Below, piece by piece: positions 29,010 through 38,518 of a stretch of 51,152 nucleotides of DNA; within the stretch, counting starts at the first letter, position 1, and each line of letters starts with the position of its first letter. The position numbers and the translations under genes were made by a program. The notes beneath the pieces were generated by a model. The model did not search any database. It saw nothing but the letters and a program-made list of their open reading frames with translations, and was not told the DNA's origin. The stretch is from Ramicandelaber brevisporus (Eukaryota; Kickxellomycota; Ramicandelaberales; Ramicandelaberaceae), in contig MU602783.1 in NCBI GenBank assembly GCA_025201865.1, positions 2,528 through 53,679 on the forward strand, read 5' to 3'.

Positions 29010-30797
29010 ATGACTGACAGTGCGAGCGCGGCAGAACAGCAGCAACAGCAGCCACAGCAGCAACAGCCACAGCAGCAGCCAAAGGGCGAGCGGATCACGC
29101 TAGATGGCACAGAGTATGTGACAATCACGGAGGGAAAGGCGACTATTCTGTTCCCGACGACAAATGAAGTCTTCTACAACAATGTGCAGGAGTTCAACCG
29201 CGATATGAGCATTGCGTCCATCAAGACATGGCGCGACACTTACTTTGATGAGCAGCTGCAAAAGCGCCAGAAGAAGGCTGCTAATGCCGCTGCCCGCAAT
29301 GGTGGAAACATGCCTACTCTGCCAGCCACCACCGCTGCTGCAGCCGCCGAGCAGCCAATGTCATTTAACATCCTCGAAGCTCTGGCCGCCACTGGACTGC
29401 GCTCGATTCGCTACGCCAAAGAGATTGATCAGCTTGGCCAAATTGTTGCCAACGATCTCGAACCGCAGGCTGTTGCATCCATCGAGCGCAACCGTTCGCA
29501 CAACGGTGTCTCTGCTGAGCTTCTGCGGGCCAATCTCGGCGATGCCAATGTGACCATGCACACTGCCCGCGTCGATCCATCCACAAAGTTCCATGTCATC
29601 GATCTCGACCCATATGGCTCAGCCGCCCCGTTCATTGATGCTGCTGTCCAGGCAGTAGAGGATGGCGGTTTGCTGTGCGTCACCTGCACCGATCTTGCTA
29701 TTCTTGCTGGTGGCAGCTACCCCGAGACGTGCTTTGCTCGCTATGGCGGAATCCCCACCAAGAGCGATTTCTGTCACGAGATGGCACTGCGTCTGGTTCT
29801 GCACATGATCCGTGGCTCGGCTGCCCGCTTTGGACGTCACATTGAGCCGCTCATGTCATGCAGCATTGATTTCTATCTTCGCATCTTTGTCCGCATCCAC
29901 TCATCGCCACAAGGTGCCAAGACTGGCGCCATGAACACCTCCATGGTGTACTCTTGCAACGGATGCAACTCCTATGCTCTGCAGCCGCTGGCTCGTGTGC
30001 ACAAGACTTCTGGCCACAATGTCTTTTATGCGCTTGAATCTGGCCCTCCAGTCGACAAGCGGTGCGCTCACTGCGGCTTTACCTGCCAGGTTGGTGGTCC
30101 CATTTGGTCTGGCCCGCTGCACAATCCAGCCTTTGTCCAGAGACTGCTCGGCCACCTGGATGCGAAGGAAACTGCCGATTCCAAGATGTACGGCACTTTG
30201 CCACGCATGCGCGGCATGGTTCGTGTCATTTCAGAGGAGCTCCTTGATGTGCCCTTCATCTACAAGCTGCAGACCCTGTCCAGCACCGTTCGCTGCAGCA
30301 CTCCAACCATCACCGCCATCTTCTCCGCGATCCTGAACGCCGGATATCGCGTCTCCACATCGCACACGAAGCCTGGCTCGATCAAGACCGATGCTCCGCC
30401 AGAGTTCATTTGGGACATGATGCGCGCCTGGGTGAAGGAGCACCCCGTCACCGCCGAAAACATCAAGGCTGGATCACCAGCTGCCAAGATCCTGAGCATC
30501 AGCAATGCATCTGGCAAGCAGGCTGAAATCAGCTTTAAGGACCACGCAGATGCCAATCCAGAATCAAGAAGAATCAAGCTTGTCCGGTACCAGCTCAACC
30601 CAACCGAGAACTGGGGTCCAAAGGCACGCCACACCAATGTCAACAAGCGCAAGCAGAAGCAGCAAGACCAGTCTGAGGGTAGCGATGCTGCCACTGCCAC
30701 TTCCGCTGCCGCTGCAGGTGGAGAGGACGCCTATGATGGCGACGATGTTACCAACGCCGAGTCGCCTAACGAGAAGATGCAGAAGGTCGATGCCTAA
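29010..30797 (+). CDS. TRM1: tRNA (guanine26-N2)-dimethyltransferase
   Basis: A 595-residue Trm1 enzyme, which makes N2,N2-dimethylguanosine at position 26 of tRNAs in nucleus and mitochondria. After a Gln/Pro-rich N terminus it shows IVANDLEPQAVASIERNRSH in the S-adenosylmethionine-binding fold, with LEALAATGLRSIRYAKEI just before, and the active-site phrase DLDPYGSAAPFIDAA near residue 200. A zinc-ribbon-like region has CNGC and CAHC pairs (about 315-355). The C-terminal domain has IKTDAPPEFIWDMMRAWVKE and LSISNASGKQAEISF. It ends in a Lys/Arg cluster and an acidic Ala-rich tail. The start follows an A-rich leader. The next gene, CIA30, begins only 66 bp after the stop on the same strand. 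Confidence 0.96.
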   Translation: MTDSASAAEQQQQQPQQQQPQQQPKGERITLDGTEYVTITEGKATILFPTTNEVFYNNVQEFNRDMSIASIKTWRDTYFDEQLQKRQKKAANAAARNGGNMPTLPATTAAAAAEQPMSFNILEALAATGLRSIRYAKEIDQLGQIVANDLEPQAVASIERNRSHNGVSAELLRANLGDANVTMHTARVDPSTKFHVIDLDPYGSAAPFIDAAVQAVEDGGLLCVTCTDLAILAGGSYPETCFARYGGIPTKSDFCHEMALRLVLHMIRGSAARFGRHIEPLMSCSIDFYLRIFVRIHSSPQGAKTGAMNTSMVYSCNGCNSYALQPLARVHKTSGHNVFYALESGPPVDKRCAHCGFTCQVGGPIWSGPLHNPAFVQRLLGHLDAKETADSKMYGTLPRMRGMVRVISEELLDVPFIYKLQTLSSTVRCSTPTITAIFSAILNAGYRVSTSHTKPGSIKTDAPPEFIWDMMRAWVKEHPVTAENIKAGSPAAKILSISNASGKQAEISFKDHADANPESRRIKLVRYQLNPTENWGPKARHTNVNKRKQKQQDQSEGSDAATATSAAAAGGEDAYDGDDVTNAESPNEKMQKVDA

Positions 30798-30863
30798 ATG
30801 TCTTTTTTTCTAGTCAACTCATCCAGTACACCAAAAAAAAAAATAACTATCACATAAAATTCA

Positions 30864-32117
30864 ATGCATAAAACGACAGCGTTTGCCAGATCGGCGCAGA
30901 TCTGCTCAACTGCCCAAAGGCAACAGCTGATTCGGTGTTCGAATCTGTGGCGTCCAGCTGCATCTGCGCAGCTTGTCGTTCGAAGACAGCGCCACTTTGC
31001 ACGTAGCGAGTTTGCAGCTCCAAAGTTTCACGAGCGACTTGGATCTGTACTGGAGCGGTCGTTTGAAGGCATCCGGGACAATGCGCAGCAGGCATACTCA
31101 TTGGAACTTCTCGAATGGCAGCCAGAGATGTCACTCATTGACTTTACGCGACCAGGTGAGTTGGAGAAGCTGGTGGTCGGCAGTGATGCAGACATGGATG
31201 GATCATCAGCGGCAGCGCTGGAGCTCTTGGTTGAGGACCATGGCAAGATTACCGAGTATGTACCACCTGAGCAACCTAAAGAAGCGAAGAAGCTACAGCA
31301 GCAGCAGCAACAGCAGACAGGAAAGGGCGGACTGAATCCGTCCAGCCGGCCGTACAATCCGTTTACAGCTCGTGCTCTGGATTTGCCTGATGACGAGATC
31401 ACGTTCAATGACGATATATCTACCATTTCAGGTCGGATGGCAGGCAAAGACGACGTGGATCAAGACAAGCTGTGGATGTGGTGTGACCAAGATGCCATCG
31501 ACGGAGATCCATCCAGCCCGTCCTTCACATTTGCTCGGTTCTACGGCCGTATCTCCACAGCCGTGCCAGAGAAGCGCCATTTTGTGCGCAGTGGCTATGC
31601 TGGGTTCCGCAACCGTAAGCGCACCAGCACGCTTTTTGGATCCGTCGAATGGGACTGTTCGCTTTACCGGTATCTTGCTCTGCGCGTTCGATCTCCCCCT
31701 CTGCCCGCCATGAGTGCTGCTTCACCAACCAACGGTGCGGCACAGGATTTTAAACCGCAAACTGACGAGCAGATTCTCACGGCCGACAAGCCGCGGTCGT
31801 TTGTGGTCAACGTCATCCCTGCCGGTTTAGAGGGCCAAGATTTGTTCCAGCATCGGCTGTACTTGCATCGACCGGGCCAGTGGGAAACTGTCCTGATTCC
31901 GCTGAATGACTTTGCTAGCGTGAGCAGCGGTGCTCTTGTCAGCAACCAGCAGCAGCTCTATCGTGAGCGAGTCCATACAGTTGGTATCTCGCTGGCGGAC
32001 GGTGTTGATGGTCCGTTTGCCCTCGACGTGAGGTGGATCAAGTGCGTGAATACAGCATACACTAACGGCAACTCAGAGCACTTTGGCGGCATTCCTCATC
32101 GTAGCAAGAAGCACTAA
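30864..32117 (+). CDS. Mitochondrial complex I intermediate-associated protein 30 (CIA30/NDUFAF1)
   Basis: A 417-residue protein with an Arg/Ser/Gln-rich N terminus free of acidic residues for about 45 positions, a mitochondrial presequence. The CIA30 domain is split. SFTFARFYGRISTAVPEKRH and SGYAGFRNRKR, near residues 215-255, match the start of the fold, followed by SVEWDCSLYRYLALRVRS. After a loop of about 30 residues the second half reads SFVVNVIPAGLEGQDLFQHR, then WETVLIPLNDFASVSSGALV and VGISLADGVDGPFALDVRWI. It assists assembly of the membrane arm of NADH:ubiquinone oxidoreductase, so this fungus has respiratory complex I. An acidic linker with a polyQ (KLQQQQQQQ near 140) precedes the domain. 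Confidence 0.92.
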   Translation: MHKTTAFARSAQICSTAQRQQLIRCSNLWRPAASAQLVVRRQRHFARSEFAAPKFHERLGSVLERSFEGIRDNAQQAYSLELLEWQPEMSLIDFTRPGELEKLVVGSDADMDGSSAAALELLVEDHGKITEYVPPEQPKEAKKLQQQQQQQTGKGGLNPSSRPYNPFTARALDLPDDEITFNDDISTISGRMAGKDDVDQDKLWMWCDQDAIDGDPSSPSFTFARFYGRISTAVPEKRHFVRSGYAGFRNRKRTSTLFGSVEWDCSLYRYLALRVRSPPLPAMSAASPTNGAAQDFKPQTDEQILTADKPRSFVVNVIPAGLEGQDLFQHRLYLHRPGQWETVLIPLNDFASVSSGALVSNQQQLYRERVHTVGISLADGVDGPFALDVRWIKCVNTAYTNGNSEHFGGIPHRSKKH

Positions 32118-32240
32118 CTCACTACAAGTCGAATTCAGATGTGGATGATTGATAGTAAAGTTAAAAAATGATAAGTTTTTCATTATTATTATTATTATTA
32201 TTATTATAGGAAAAGTATATTGTCTAAATTTGGCGTCTAT
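32118..32240. other. Convergent spacer with an ATT repeat
   Basis: 123 bp between the CIA30 and holocytochrome c synthase stops, with eight to nine ATT triplets at 32182-32207. It probably holds the overlapping 3' ends of both transcripts. Confidence 0.6.
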
Positions 32241-33026
32241 TCAGTTGTTGGCAGTTCGGCTAGTGTACTTGTCACGGGCCTTGGACCATGCCATCCGCAG
32301 ACGGTCCCACGCACTGGTTGGATCGTCCACGGCTGGTCGCACATCGACATGGAACACTGGAACGCCTGGCGCTTCAGGCTCGCCCTCGTAATAATCGATG
32401 ACATATCGTACCGTCTTTCCATTTCGGTCAACAAACCAGTCATGGCGGTCAAATGGCCTTGGTGCACCCATAAATGTCGACATGAACCACGCCTTTGGCG
32501 ACAGGTCTCTTGGACGTCCTTGCAGGCGAAGCAGCTTGACATCTTCGCTGTCCTGTGGGTGGAATCGCCTTTCCCACTGAACAACCTCGTCCCAGCAGCC
32601 CTCATTAAGGAAGTTGTGGATCTGCACCATCATCTCGACATGTTCCTCTGGTGTCTCCCAGCCCTTTCTAACCAACGCATTGTAAAACTGCTGCGGTGAT
32701 GGATACACCCAATTGGTGTCTTCAGCAGATGCCGCATATCCCGAACCAGCACCAGCAGCAGCAACAGCAGCCGACTCGCTTGGATCAATCACACGGGGGA
32801 TTGATGAAACTGTGCGCTCAGTCGGGAGCTCGATGGCTTGGTTTGCTTGTGGCTGGTTTGCCAGGTCGCTCGGCATAAAGTTGCGGGGATCAAGGGTTGA
32901 TGAGGAGCTAGATCCGTGCTCGACTGGACACTTGGCACCGGCCGGTCGTAGGCCATGCGGCGTCATCACTGTTGCGGACTCGCTGCCGCTCTTGTCATGC
33001 TTAACTGGGCAACCGCTCGAGCTCAT
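32241..33026 (-). CDS. Holocytochrome c synthase (cytochrome c heme lyase)
   Basis: A 261-residue enzyme of the mitochondrial intermembrane space that attaches heme to the CXXCH of apocytochrome c or c1. The chosen start (ATG 33026) gives MSSSGCPVKHD. Two Cys-Pro heme-binding motifs are present (CPVKH at 6-10 and CPVEH near 37), as usual for the family. Further signatures: NWVYPSPQQFYNALVRKGWE, IHNFLNEGCWDEVVQWERRF, PKAWFMSTFMGAPRPFDRHD and WFVDRNGKTVRYVIDYY; the His in DRHDW corresponds to the key heme-ligating His of the human enzyme. Whether it serves cytochrome c, c1 or both cannot be read from the sequence. It converges with CIA30 and has no cytochrome gene nearby. Confidence 0.95.
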   Translation of the reverse strand: MSSSGCPVKHDKSGSESATVMTPHGLRPAGAKCPVEHGSSSSSTLDPRNFMPSDLANQPQANQAIELPTERTVSSIPRVIDPSESAAVAAAGAGSGYAASAEDTNWVYPSPQQFYNALVRKGWETPEEHVEMMVQIHNFLNEGCWDEVVQWERRFHPQDSEDVKLLRLQGRPRDLSPKAWFMSTFMGAPRPFDRHDWFVDRNGKTVRYVIDYYEGEPEAPGVPVFHVDVRPAVDDPTSAWDRLRMAWSKARDKYTSRTANN

Positions 33027-33324
33027 CTTGACAACTTGGTTTGAGCAATTCTGCCGATCTCTTTTCAAAAAGTAAAATAAAAATAAAAATAAAAATTAAG
33101 GACACAAACAGAAACAGAAGTAACAGTCGCTTTGTTTTGTTTTGTTGGCATTGAACTCGGCTGGGGTGTGAGCAGCCGTGAGCCACCACTCTCAAGTAGT
33201 CGTCGACCGATAGGCATGTTCTACATCCAGGTGAATTTGATCACTTTTAGTTGTTTAAAATAGCACTGATATTGTGAAGGGGAGAGGGAGGATGATAAAA
33301 TAGGTTTAGGCTGTGGGCTGTGGA
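33027..33324. other. Spacer upstream of the heme lyase gene
   Basis: 298 bp with A-rich (33065-33100) and TTTTG-repeat (33130-33147) stretches. No gene was recognised; likely promoter and leader of the heme lyase gene. Confidence 0.4.
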
Positions 33325-34339
33325 TCAAAGGTCGGTGCCTTTACGTTTCCGGTTGATGGCTGACTTGTTTGAAGATGTGCGGTAGTCACCGTCATTCGGA
33401 TCTAAATCATAGTCATCGTCCAATGCAGCAAAGTCAATGTCCACGTCAAAGTCGTCACAAATCGCAAGGTTATCACTCGATATTTGGATATCTGGAGTCT
33501 GTTTTGGCGATACTGCATCGCTGTTTAGTTGCAGCTTTGCAATCTGTGCTCGTACTTGTGCCAACTCTTTCTGTAATCCATCGAGCTCCGCCCGCTTCTC
33601 ATTGAGCTTGGCTGTAATCTCTGGTGACATTGCCACTGTACCGCCGCTTGGCACAAATTGCGCCGTTCTGTCAAGCAGTTCAATCGCATCCCATGTTTCG
33701 CGAGGTTCTTCATACAGCTCCCTGTTCTTCTTGATGCGACGAACAATCTCGTCTCTGGTGAGCTTGCCACCCGTGTTGACAATGAATCCATTCTTGCGTT
33801 TGACATCCGGTCCTTGCCGCTGCGAGTTGATTTCGCCAATCTTGAAGCAATCAATGTGCAATCCGGCAAACTCAGCTGTACTTTGCTGTCCCAGCATGCG
33901 TTGTGTCTGGAGATTCATCTGGGCAATCGTTTTACCGGGCAAGCATCCCGTCTCGTGGATCTTCACCCAGTTTCCAATGCCGAGCTTGATGAGTGCCTGC
34001 CGCAGAATCTCCACTTCTTCTCGACTCCAGCCTGCATTGAGCCATCAATCAGTTGCCAGTCAACAAGCAAGCAAAATGAAATACGAGGTTAATGTCAGCA
34101 CTAATGTTTATGTTCGTCTTTTCATAGGAGTTTGTTGTTGTTACTGTTGTTGCTGTTACTGTTGCTACTGCTGCTGCTGCTGCTGCTGCGGTAAACACAG
34201 AGAAGCTTCTTCATAGCAAGACAAAGAGGGAAAACATACCTGGCGACAAGGTGCAGTTCCACAACGAGGCCGAATCTGCAGCACGGATCACGTTGCGCTG
34301 GCCGGTGGCCATACTACGCGGCTTCAGTACACTCGCCAT
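33325..34339 (-). CDS. Myb/SANT-domain protein of unknown function
   Basis: A 268-residue protein from two exons, 34339-34240 (MASVLKPRSMATGQRNVIRA) and 34031-33325. The 202-bp intron has a GTATGT donor and an ATGCAG acceptor, and the split Gly codon restores phase. The join creates LSPGWSREEVEILRQALIKL, the start of a Myb/SANT helix-turn-helix; it continues GIGNWVKIHETGCLPGKTIA and QMNLQTQRMLGQQSTAEFAG. The very regular motif, with Trp at the expected spacing, looks strongly conserved. A second block, KRKNGFIVNTGGKLTRDEIV, follows. A coiled coil lies at about 175-205 and the C terminus is acidic, then basic (INRKRKGTDL). It is probably nuclear. I recognise the domain but no named family. Confidence 0.72.
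34130..34192. repeat. TGCTGT/TGCTGC-rich repeat in the Myb gene intron
   Basis: Imperfect GTTGTTACTGT units followed by about eight CTG triplets inside the intron at 34032-34233. Confidence 0.8.
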
Positions 34340-34545
34340 CGCTTTCGCTGGTAGATCTGCTACGACTCCGTCTGTTTGTTTGTTGACTTCAGAATAATAA
34401 TAAATTGAACAGAATAATAAAAGAGAGAAGAATAAAAGAGGAGGAAGGGGGAAGAAGACAGGACACAAACCATGAAGACGGGGAGACGTAGAGATAAAAG
34501 ATGAATGAATGAATGAGGATGTGAGAGTTTAGTGTGGGATTACAT

Positions 34546-37500
34546 CTAGTAGCGGACAGAGCCTTGTGGGACACCGGATTGAAGAGGTGCCTTGCCCGTA
34601 AATGACGAGTTGGAGTGTTGACCGTCATCTTCACCGTGCATCATCGTCATTGAGCCACTGCCAAGTTGATGTTGGAACTGACCAAACTGCTGCTGCTGTT
34701 GCTGTTGCTGCTGATGTTGCTGCTGGTGGACCTGCTGATACTGCATGTGAGGCGGTGGAGTCGCTGTGGGGGTTGGCTGGATGACGCGCTGTGGGATAGC
34801 GTAGGTGCCGCCAGACGGGCCAGGCGACGTCGACTGGGATGGGGATGCTCTCACAGCTTGGTACTGGGAAGAGCCTGGAGCCGGACTGGCTCGTGGACTT
34901 GGGTTGATGCTACCGGCATTCACACTGTTGGCACCACTGCTGAGAGCACCGCTGCCTTGGCGGCCAGATATCAGAGAAGGTGTTGGCTGCACAAGTCTAG
35001 ATGGCTGCTGCTGTTGCTGCAACTGTTGCTGCTGCTGCTGCTGCTTGCTGGAGTTGGCAATGTTCTCGCGGGCCATGGCCATATAAGCCTGCAACTTGGC
35101 ATTCATCTCTTCCAGCTCGCGCTCGCGCTGGATAAGCTGAGTTTCAGAGCTACGCAGCTTGTCCTCCATTGTGCGTGCATGTGCCTTGACCTGTGATGTC
35201 TCTTCAACGGCACTATGGGCACGGCGCTGGGCAGCCAGGTAAGCCTCCTCGGTTTCACGAAGCTTGCGCTGTGCGTCCTCATCCATGCTGCCACCAATGC
35301 TTCCACCGCTGATGGAACCAGCACCTGGGCTGCGGAGACCAGAGGCAGCTTGTTGGGATGTGAGTTGCTGCTGCAGTTGGCGGTTCTCCATCTCCAGCTG
35401 ACGAACGCGCTTCTGACTGTCGCCAAGCTGCGACTCCAGGTTCTCAATAGCACGCTCCTTCATGTCGGTTTCCTCCAGAGCGGTGGCAAGTGATCGAACA
35501 GCGTCCAGCTCTTGCTTGGTTGAATGCCACATCTTCTCCATATCCTCGGCACGACGCTGGGCACGACCAGCCGCAGCAGTCTGCATATCGAGATCCTTGC
35601 GGAGCTGAGCAGCCTGAGTCTCGAGACTCTCGCGGTCCTCGGATGCATCGGACAGCATGCGCTGCAATTGCTCACAGCGATCGGCGGCTGCCTGCTTGGC
35701 CATAGCGGCAGAGTCCAGAATGCGTCTCATATCTTGCTCAGACTTCTGGGCAGCCATCACTTGCTCCTCCATCAGGCGGATGCGGTCAGAGCGGACGTCA
35801 ACCTCAGTCTGGAGCGCGTTAAGCTTCTCGGCGTGGTCAGCAGCAAAAGATGATGGCACTTCAACAGAACGGGAAGCAGATTCTTGGGCAGCGCGGCGAG
35901 CACCATCGTAAAGCGACTCGAGCTCTTCGCATCGAGCACGGGAGGCAGCACTGCTGGTTTCAGCATCAGTCAGCTGCTGCTCGAGGCCACGAATACGCTC
36001 CTCAAGAACGGAACTGTGCTTGGTACGGCTCTCATTCTCGCGCATGCTGCTAGCCAGCTGACGCTCAATCTGCGCAGTACGAGCCATGCCGAGGCGCTGC
36101 AGAAGTTCGACGTTTCCTTGAGCAAGAGCGTCATACTTGGTCTTAAGGAGAACAGCCTCCTGGACAGCGATGCGGCGCAGACGTTCGGCCTCACTGACAC
36201 GCTCAGAAGCAGAGCGCGACACATTGGCCAACGCATTCTTGGACTCGACCAACTCGCGGCGCAAAGAAACCATCGCCAGACACATGCGCGCCTTGATTTG
36301 CTCAGTCTCGGTTTGGATCTGTGTGTTCTGGGCACCCTCACGAAGAGTAGATGCCGTGGTCTCAATGTGGCGCCAGAAGCCCTCAACTTCCTCAGGGGAG
36401 AAGTCAGGTTCATGCTGGCCATTGACCTCAGGTGGCGCTCCATAGGATTGCGGCGACTTCACAGCCTGCTGTTGCTGTTGTTGCTGTTGCTGTTGTTGCT
36501 GCTGCTGGGTAACTTGCTGTTGCTGCGGCTGTGGCTGTTTAGGTGGCATCTGAGCTGGTTCATTGTAGTTTGGCTCTTCTTGTCCACTGTATGGTAATCC
36601 ATTCAAGCGCTCCATCTCACCAGGATGTGGACGAGGTCCTGCAGGAGGAGCTCCAACTGGGGACTTGGGACCACCAGGCTGCTGGCCAATGGCATTCTGC
36701 TGAGCGTGCTGCTGGGCAATGTTGGTAGAAGATCCACTGAAGCTACGCTGACCAAACTGTGCCTGGGATGGCTGCTGGAGTTGGCTGAGAGAAGCATTGG
36801 AGAGATTGGGCTGCATTCCACCAGGAACATTCTGCTGCTTGGCAAGCTGCTGTTGCTGCTGAGCAACACTCGAGTTACTGGCGTTGAGCTGATTGTGTTG
36901 CTGTTGCTGTTGCTGCTGTTGCTGCTGTTGTTGCTGTTGCTGGAACTGCGCAGGACGATCGCTTGAATCCGATCGGCGACCAAGGTTCATGGAGTTGCGG
37001 GCTGAGGCAGTGGCGCCGGCGTTCGTGTCTGGCATGATACGAATCTTGCCTGTGTCGAGAATGTGGATGGTGCTTGGAGTGTCGTTCGCATTGATTGGTA
37101 CACCACCGAGCATCAGCAGCTTGGGCTTGGCGACTACAAAGATGGCGTCGCGGCGGGATGGCCAAGTCGAGCTCTGGATTGGGAAAGTGTACCAGCGATT
37201 GGCCGCAAACTTGAATGCAAAGAAATCGGCAAACACCTGGCCCTCAATGTCACGACCACCCATAACAAACAAGCAGTCATCCACAAGAGCTGCGGTGTGA
37301 GAATGGCGCGGGGGAGGCATGGCGCCACGCGGAGTAATCTGTTCCCAGCGACGCTCAGCTGGATCAAAGCACCAGAGGTCGTTGTAGCATCGATCGCCAG
37401 CTGTACCGCCAAAGATGTACAGACGGCCGTTGAACACATGGCAAGAGTGGCCGCTTCTGGCGGGAGGGACTGGTCCAGGGGCATCAATAAACGTCCAGCG

Positions 37501-38418
37501 CGGGCCTTTGGATGCAGCCACTCGCACATCAAATGCAGCGAGGTCCTGGAGATAGTGTCCGTCAGCTATGCCGCCAAACACATAAAGAGACGAGCCCAGA
37601 GCAGCGACGCTGTGTCCGCGGCGGCCCATAAGCGGGCTTCCTTGGATCGGGACCTTGTACCAGGTGCGGTTGGCAATGTTGAATGCATAAAGGCCGTCGT
37701 CGCACTGGCCGTTGCCAACTTCACCACCAAAGACAAACATGGTCTTGCCAATAAAAGTGGCGGCATGGCCATCACGAGGCGCTGGAACTGTGCCACTCAC
37801 CGAGACGAGCTGTGACTGGTTGGATTGCGTATCGAGCACAACGAGATCATTCTTGCGCGCATCGCCAAACACACCGCCAAAGATGTAAATGTCATTGCTA
37901 TAGAGGCAGGCTGTGAAATGCACACGCGGGAATGGCACAATGTTAGTAATCTTGCGCTGCATCCACAGACTCGTTCCGGCCGATGGCGCAGCTGGAGGCG
38001 GGGCTATGCTACCTTGCGGATGCTGGGCACCAACTGGAGATCTCGGCTGGTTGTCCATGGCTGAAGGGTGGCCATCCATTGACAAGCGAGGATGCTGCTG
38101 TTGCTGCTGCTGCTGGAGCTGTTGTGGGGCAAACTTGCGCTGCTGCTGTTGTTGTTGTTGTTGCTGCTGTTGTTGCTGCTGTTGCTGCTGCTGTTGATAT
38201 TGCTGCTGCTGGAAGCTGGGCTGATATTGGCCGACTGGTGACATGGGGCCGCCTCCAATGTTCGAGGCGCCTCCGGCCAGGTCGGGACTCGGGTAGCTGA
38301 GCTGCTGCTGCTGCTGGAGGCCGGGATGGTTGTGAGGGTGATTTGGCTGATTGGGCGAGTGCGGCTGGTGGGGGCCGCCCTGATCCTTGCTTTGCTTGTT
38401 GCGCCCGAATAAGCCCAT
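34546..38418 (-). CDS. Kelch-repeat coiled-coil protein (Tea1/Kel1-like polarity factor)
   Basis: A 1290-residue single-exon protein. After a Gln/Pro-rich N terminus (polyQ near 70-90) a kelch beta-propeller spans about 150-456, with repeated GG-Y-W signatures such as NDIYIFGGVFGDARKNDLVV, RRGHSVAALGSSLYVFGGIA and FNGRLYIFGGTAGDRCYNDL. A Gln-rich linker follows, then a long coiled coil at about 679-1120, and a Gln/Pro/Ser tail. This order is that of fission yeast Tea1 and budding yeast Kel1, which mark cell ends and bind formins or other polarity proteins. A short basic N terminus (MGLFGRNKQSKDQ) with Gly2 could be a myristoylation site. There are at least six polyQ tracts of mixed CAG/CAA. 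Partner assignment is by family only. Confidence 0.85.
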   Translation of the reverse strand: MGLFGRNKQSKDQGGPHQPHSPNQPNHPHNHPGLQQQQQLSYPSPDLAGGASNIGGGPMSPVGQYQPSFQQQQYQQQQQQQQQQQQQQQQQQQRKFAPQQLQQQQQQQHPRLSMDGHPSAMDNQPRSPVGAQHPQGSIAPPPAAPSAGTSLWMQRKITNIVPFPRVHFTACLYSNDIYIFGGVFGDARKNDLVVLDTQSNQSQLVSVSGTVPAPRDGHAATFIGKTMFVFGGEVGNGQCDDGLYAFNIANRTWYKVPIQGSPLMGRRGHSVAALGSSLYVFGGIADGHYLQDLAAFDVRVAASKGPRWTFIDAPGPVPPARSGHSCHVFNGRLYIFGGTAGDRCYNDLWCFDPAERRWEQITPRGAMPPPRHSHTAALVDDCLFVMGGRDIEGQVFADFFAFKFAANRWYTFPIQSSTWPSRRDAIFVVAKPKLLMLGGVPINANDTPSTIHILDTGKIRIMPDTNAGATASARNSMNLGRRSDSSDRPAQFQQQQQQQQQQQQQQQHNQLNASNSSVAQQQQQLAKQQNVPGGMQPNLSNASLSQLQQPSQAQFGQRSFSGSSTNIAQQHAQQNAIGQQPGGPKSPVGAPPAGPRPHPGEMERLNGLPYSGQEEPNYNEPAQMPPKQPQPQQQQVTQQQQQQQQQQQQQQAVKSPQSYGAPPEVNGQHEPDFSPEEVEGFWRHIETTASTLREGAQNTQIQTETEQIKARMCLAMVSLRRELVESKNALANVSRSASERVSEAERLRRIAVQEAVLLKTKYDALAQGNVELLQRLGMARTAQIERQLASSMRENESRTKHSSVLEERIRGLEQQLTDAETSSAASRARCEELESLYDGARRAAQESASRSVEVPSSFAADHAEKLNALQTEVDVRSDRIRLMEEQVMAAQKSEQDMRRILDSAAMAKQAAADRCEQLQRMLSDASEDRESLETQAAQLRKDLDMQTAAAGRAQRRAEDMEKMWHSTKQELDAVRSLATALEETDMKERAIENLESQLGDSQKRVRQLEMENRQLQQQLTSQQAASGLRSPGAGSISGGSIGGSMDEDAQRKLRETEEAYLAAQRRAHSAVEETSQVKAHARTMEDKLRSSETQLIQRERELEEMNAKLQAYMAMARENIANSSKQQQQQQQLQQQQQPSRLVQPTPSLISGRQGSGALSSGANSVNAGSINPSPRASPAPGSSQYQAVRASPSQSTSPGPSGGTYAIPQRVIQPTPTATPPPHMQYQQVHQQQHQQQQQQQQQFGQFQHQLGSGSMTMMHGEDDGQHSNSSFTGKAPLQSGVPQGSVRY
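36889..36944 (-). repeat. CAG/CAA polyglutamine run in the kelch gene
   Basis: One of several Gln-codon arrays in this gene; others lie at about 34683-34735, 35005-35045, 36465-36530, 38090-38120 and 38140-38215. Confidence 0.85.
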
Positions 38419-38518
38419 CGCCAGCTACGAAGTTTGTTAATGTTGACGGGGTCGAGAGTATGAAGAATAGAGGTGGGGATCTGGTGCGGAGCAAAAGTAA
38501 GCAACCAGGCAAGCAAGC

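Noticed and set aside
30930-30945. GTTCGAATC resembling a tRNA T-loop
   Set aside because: It lies within the CIA30 coding sequence and no acceptor, D or anticodon arms can be formed around it.
31028-31447. Cys-rich antisense frame with polyC in the CIA30 gene
   Set aside because: It arises from CAG repeats read antisense as TGC; a shadow of the coding strand.
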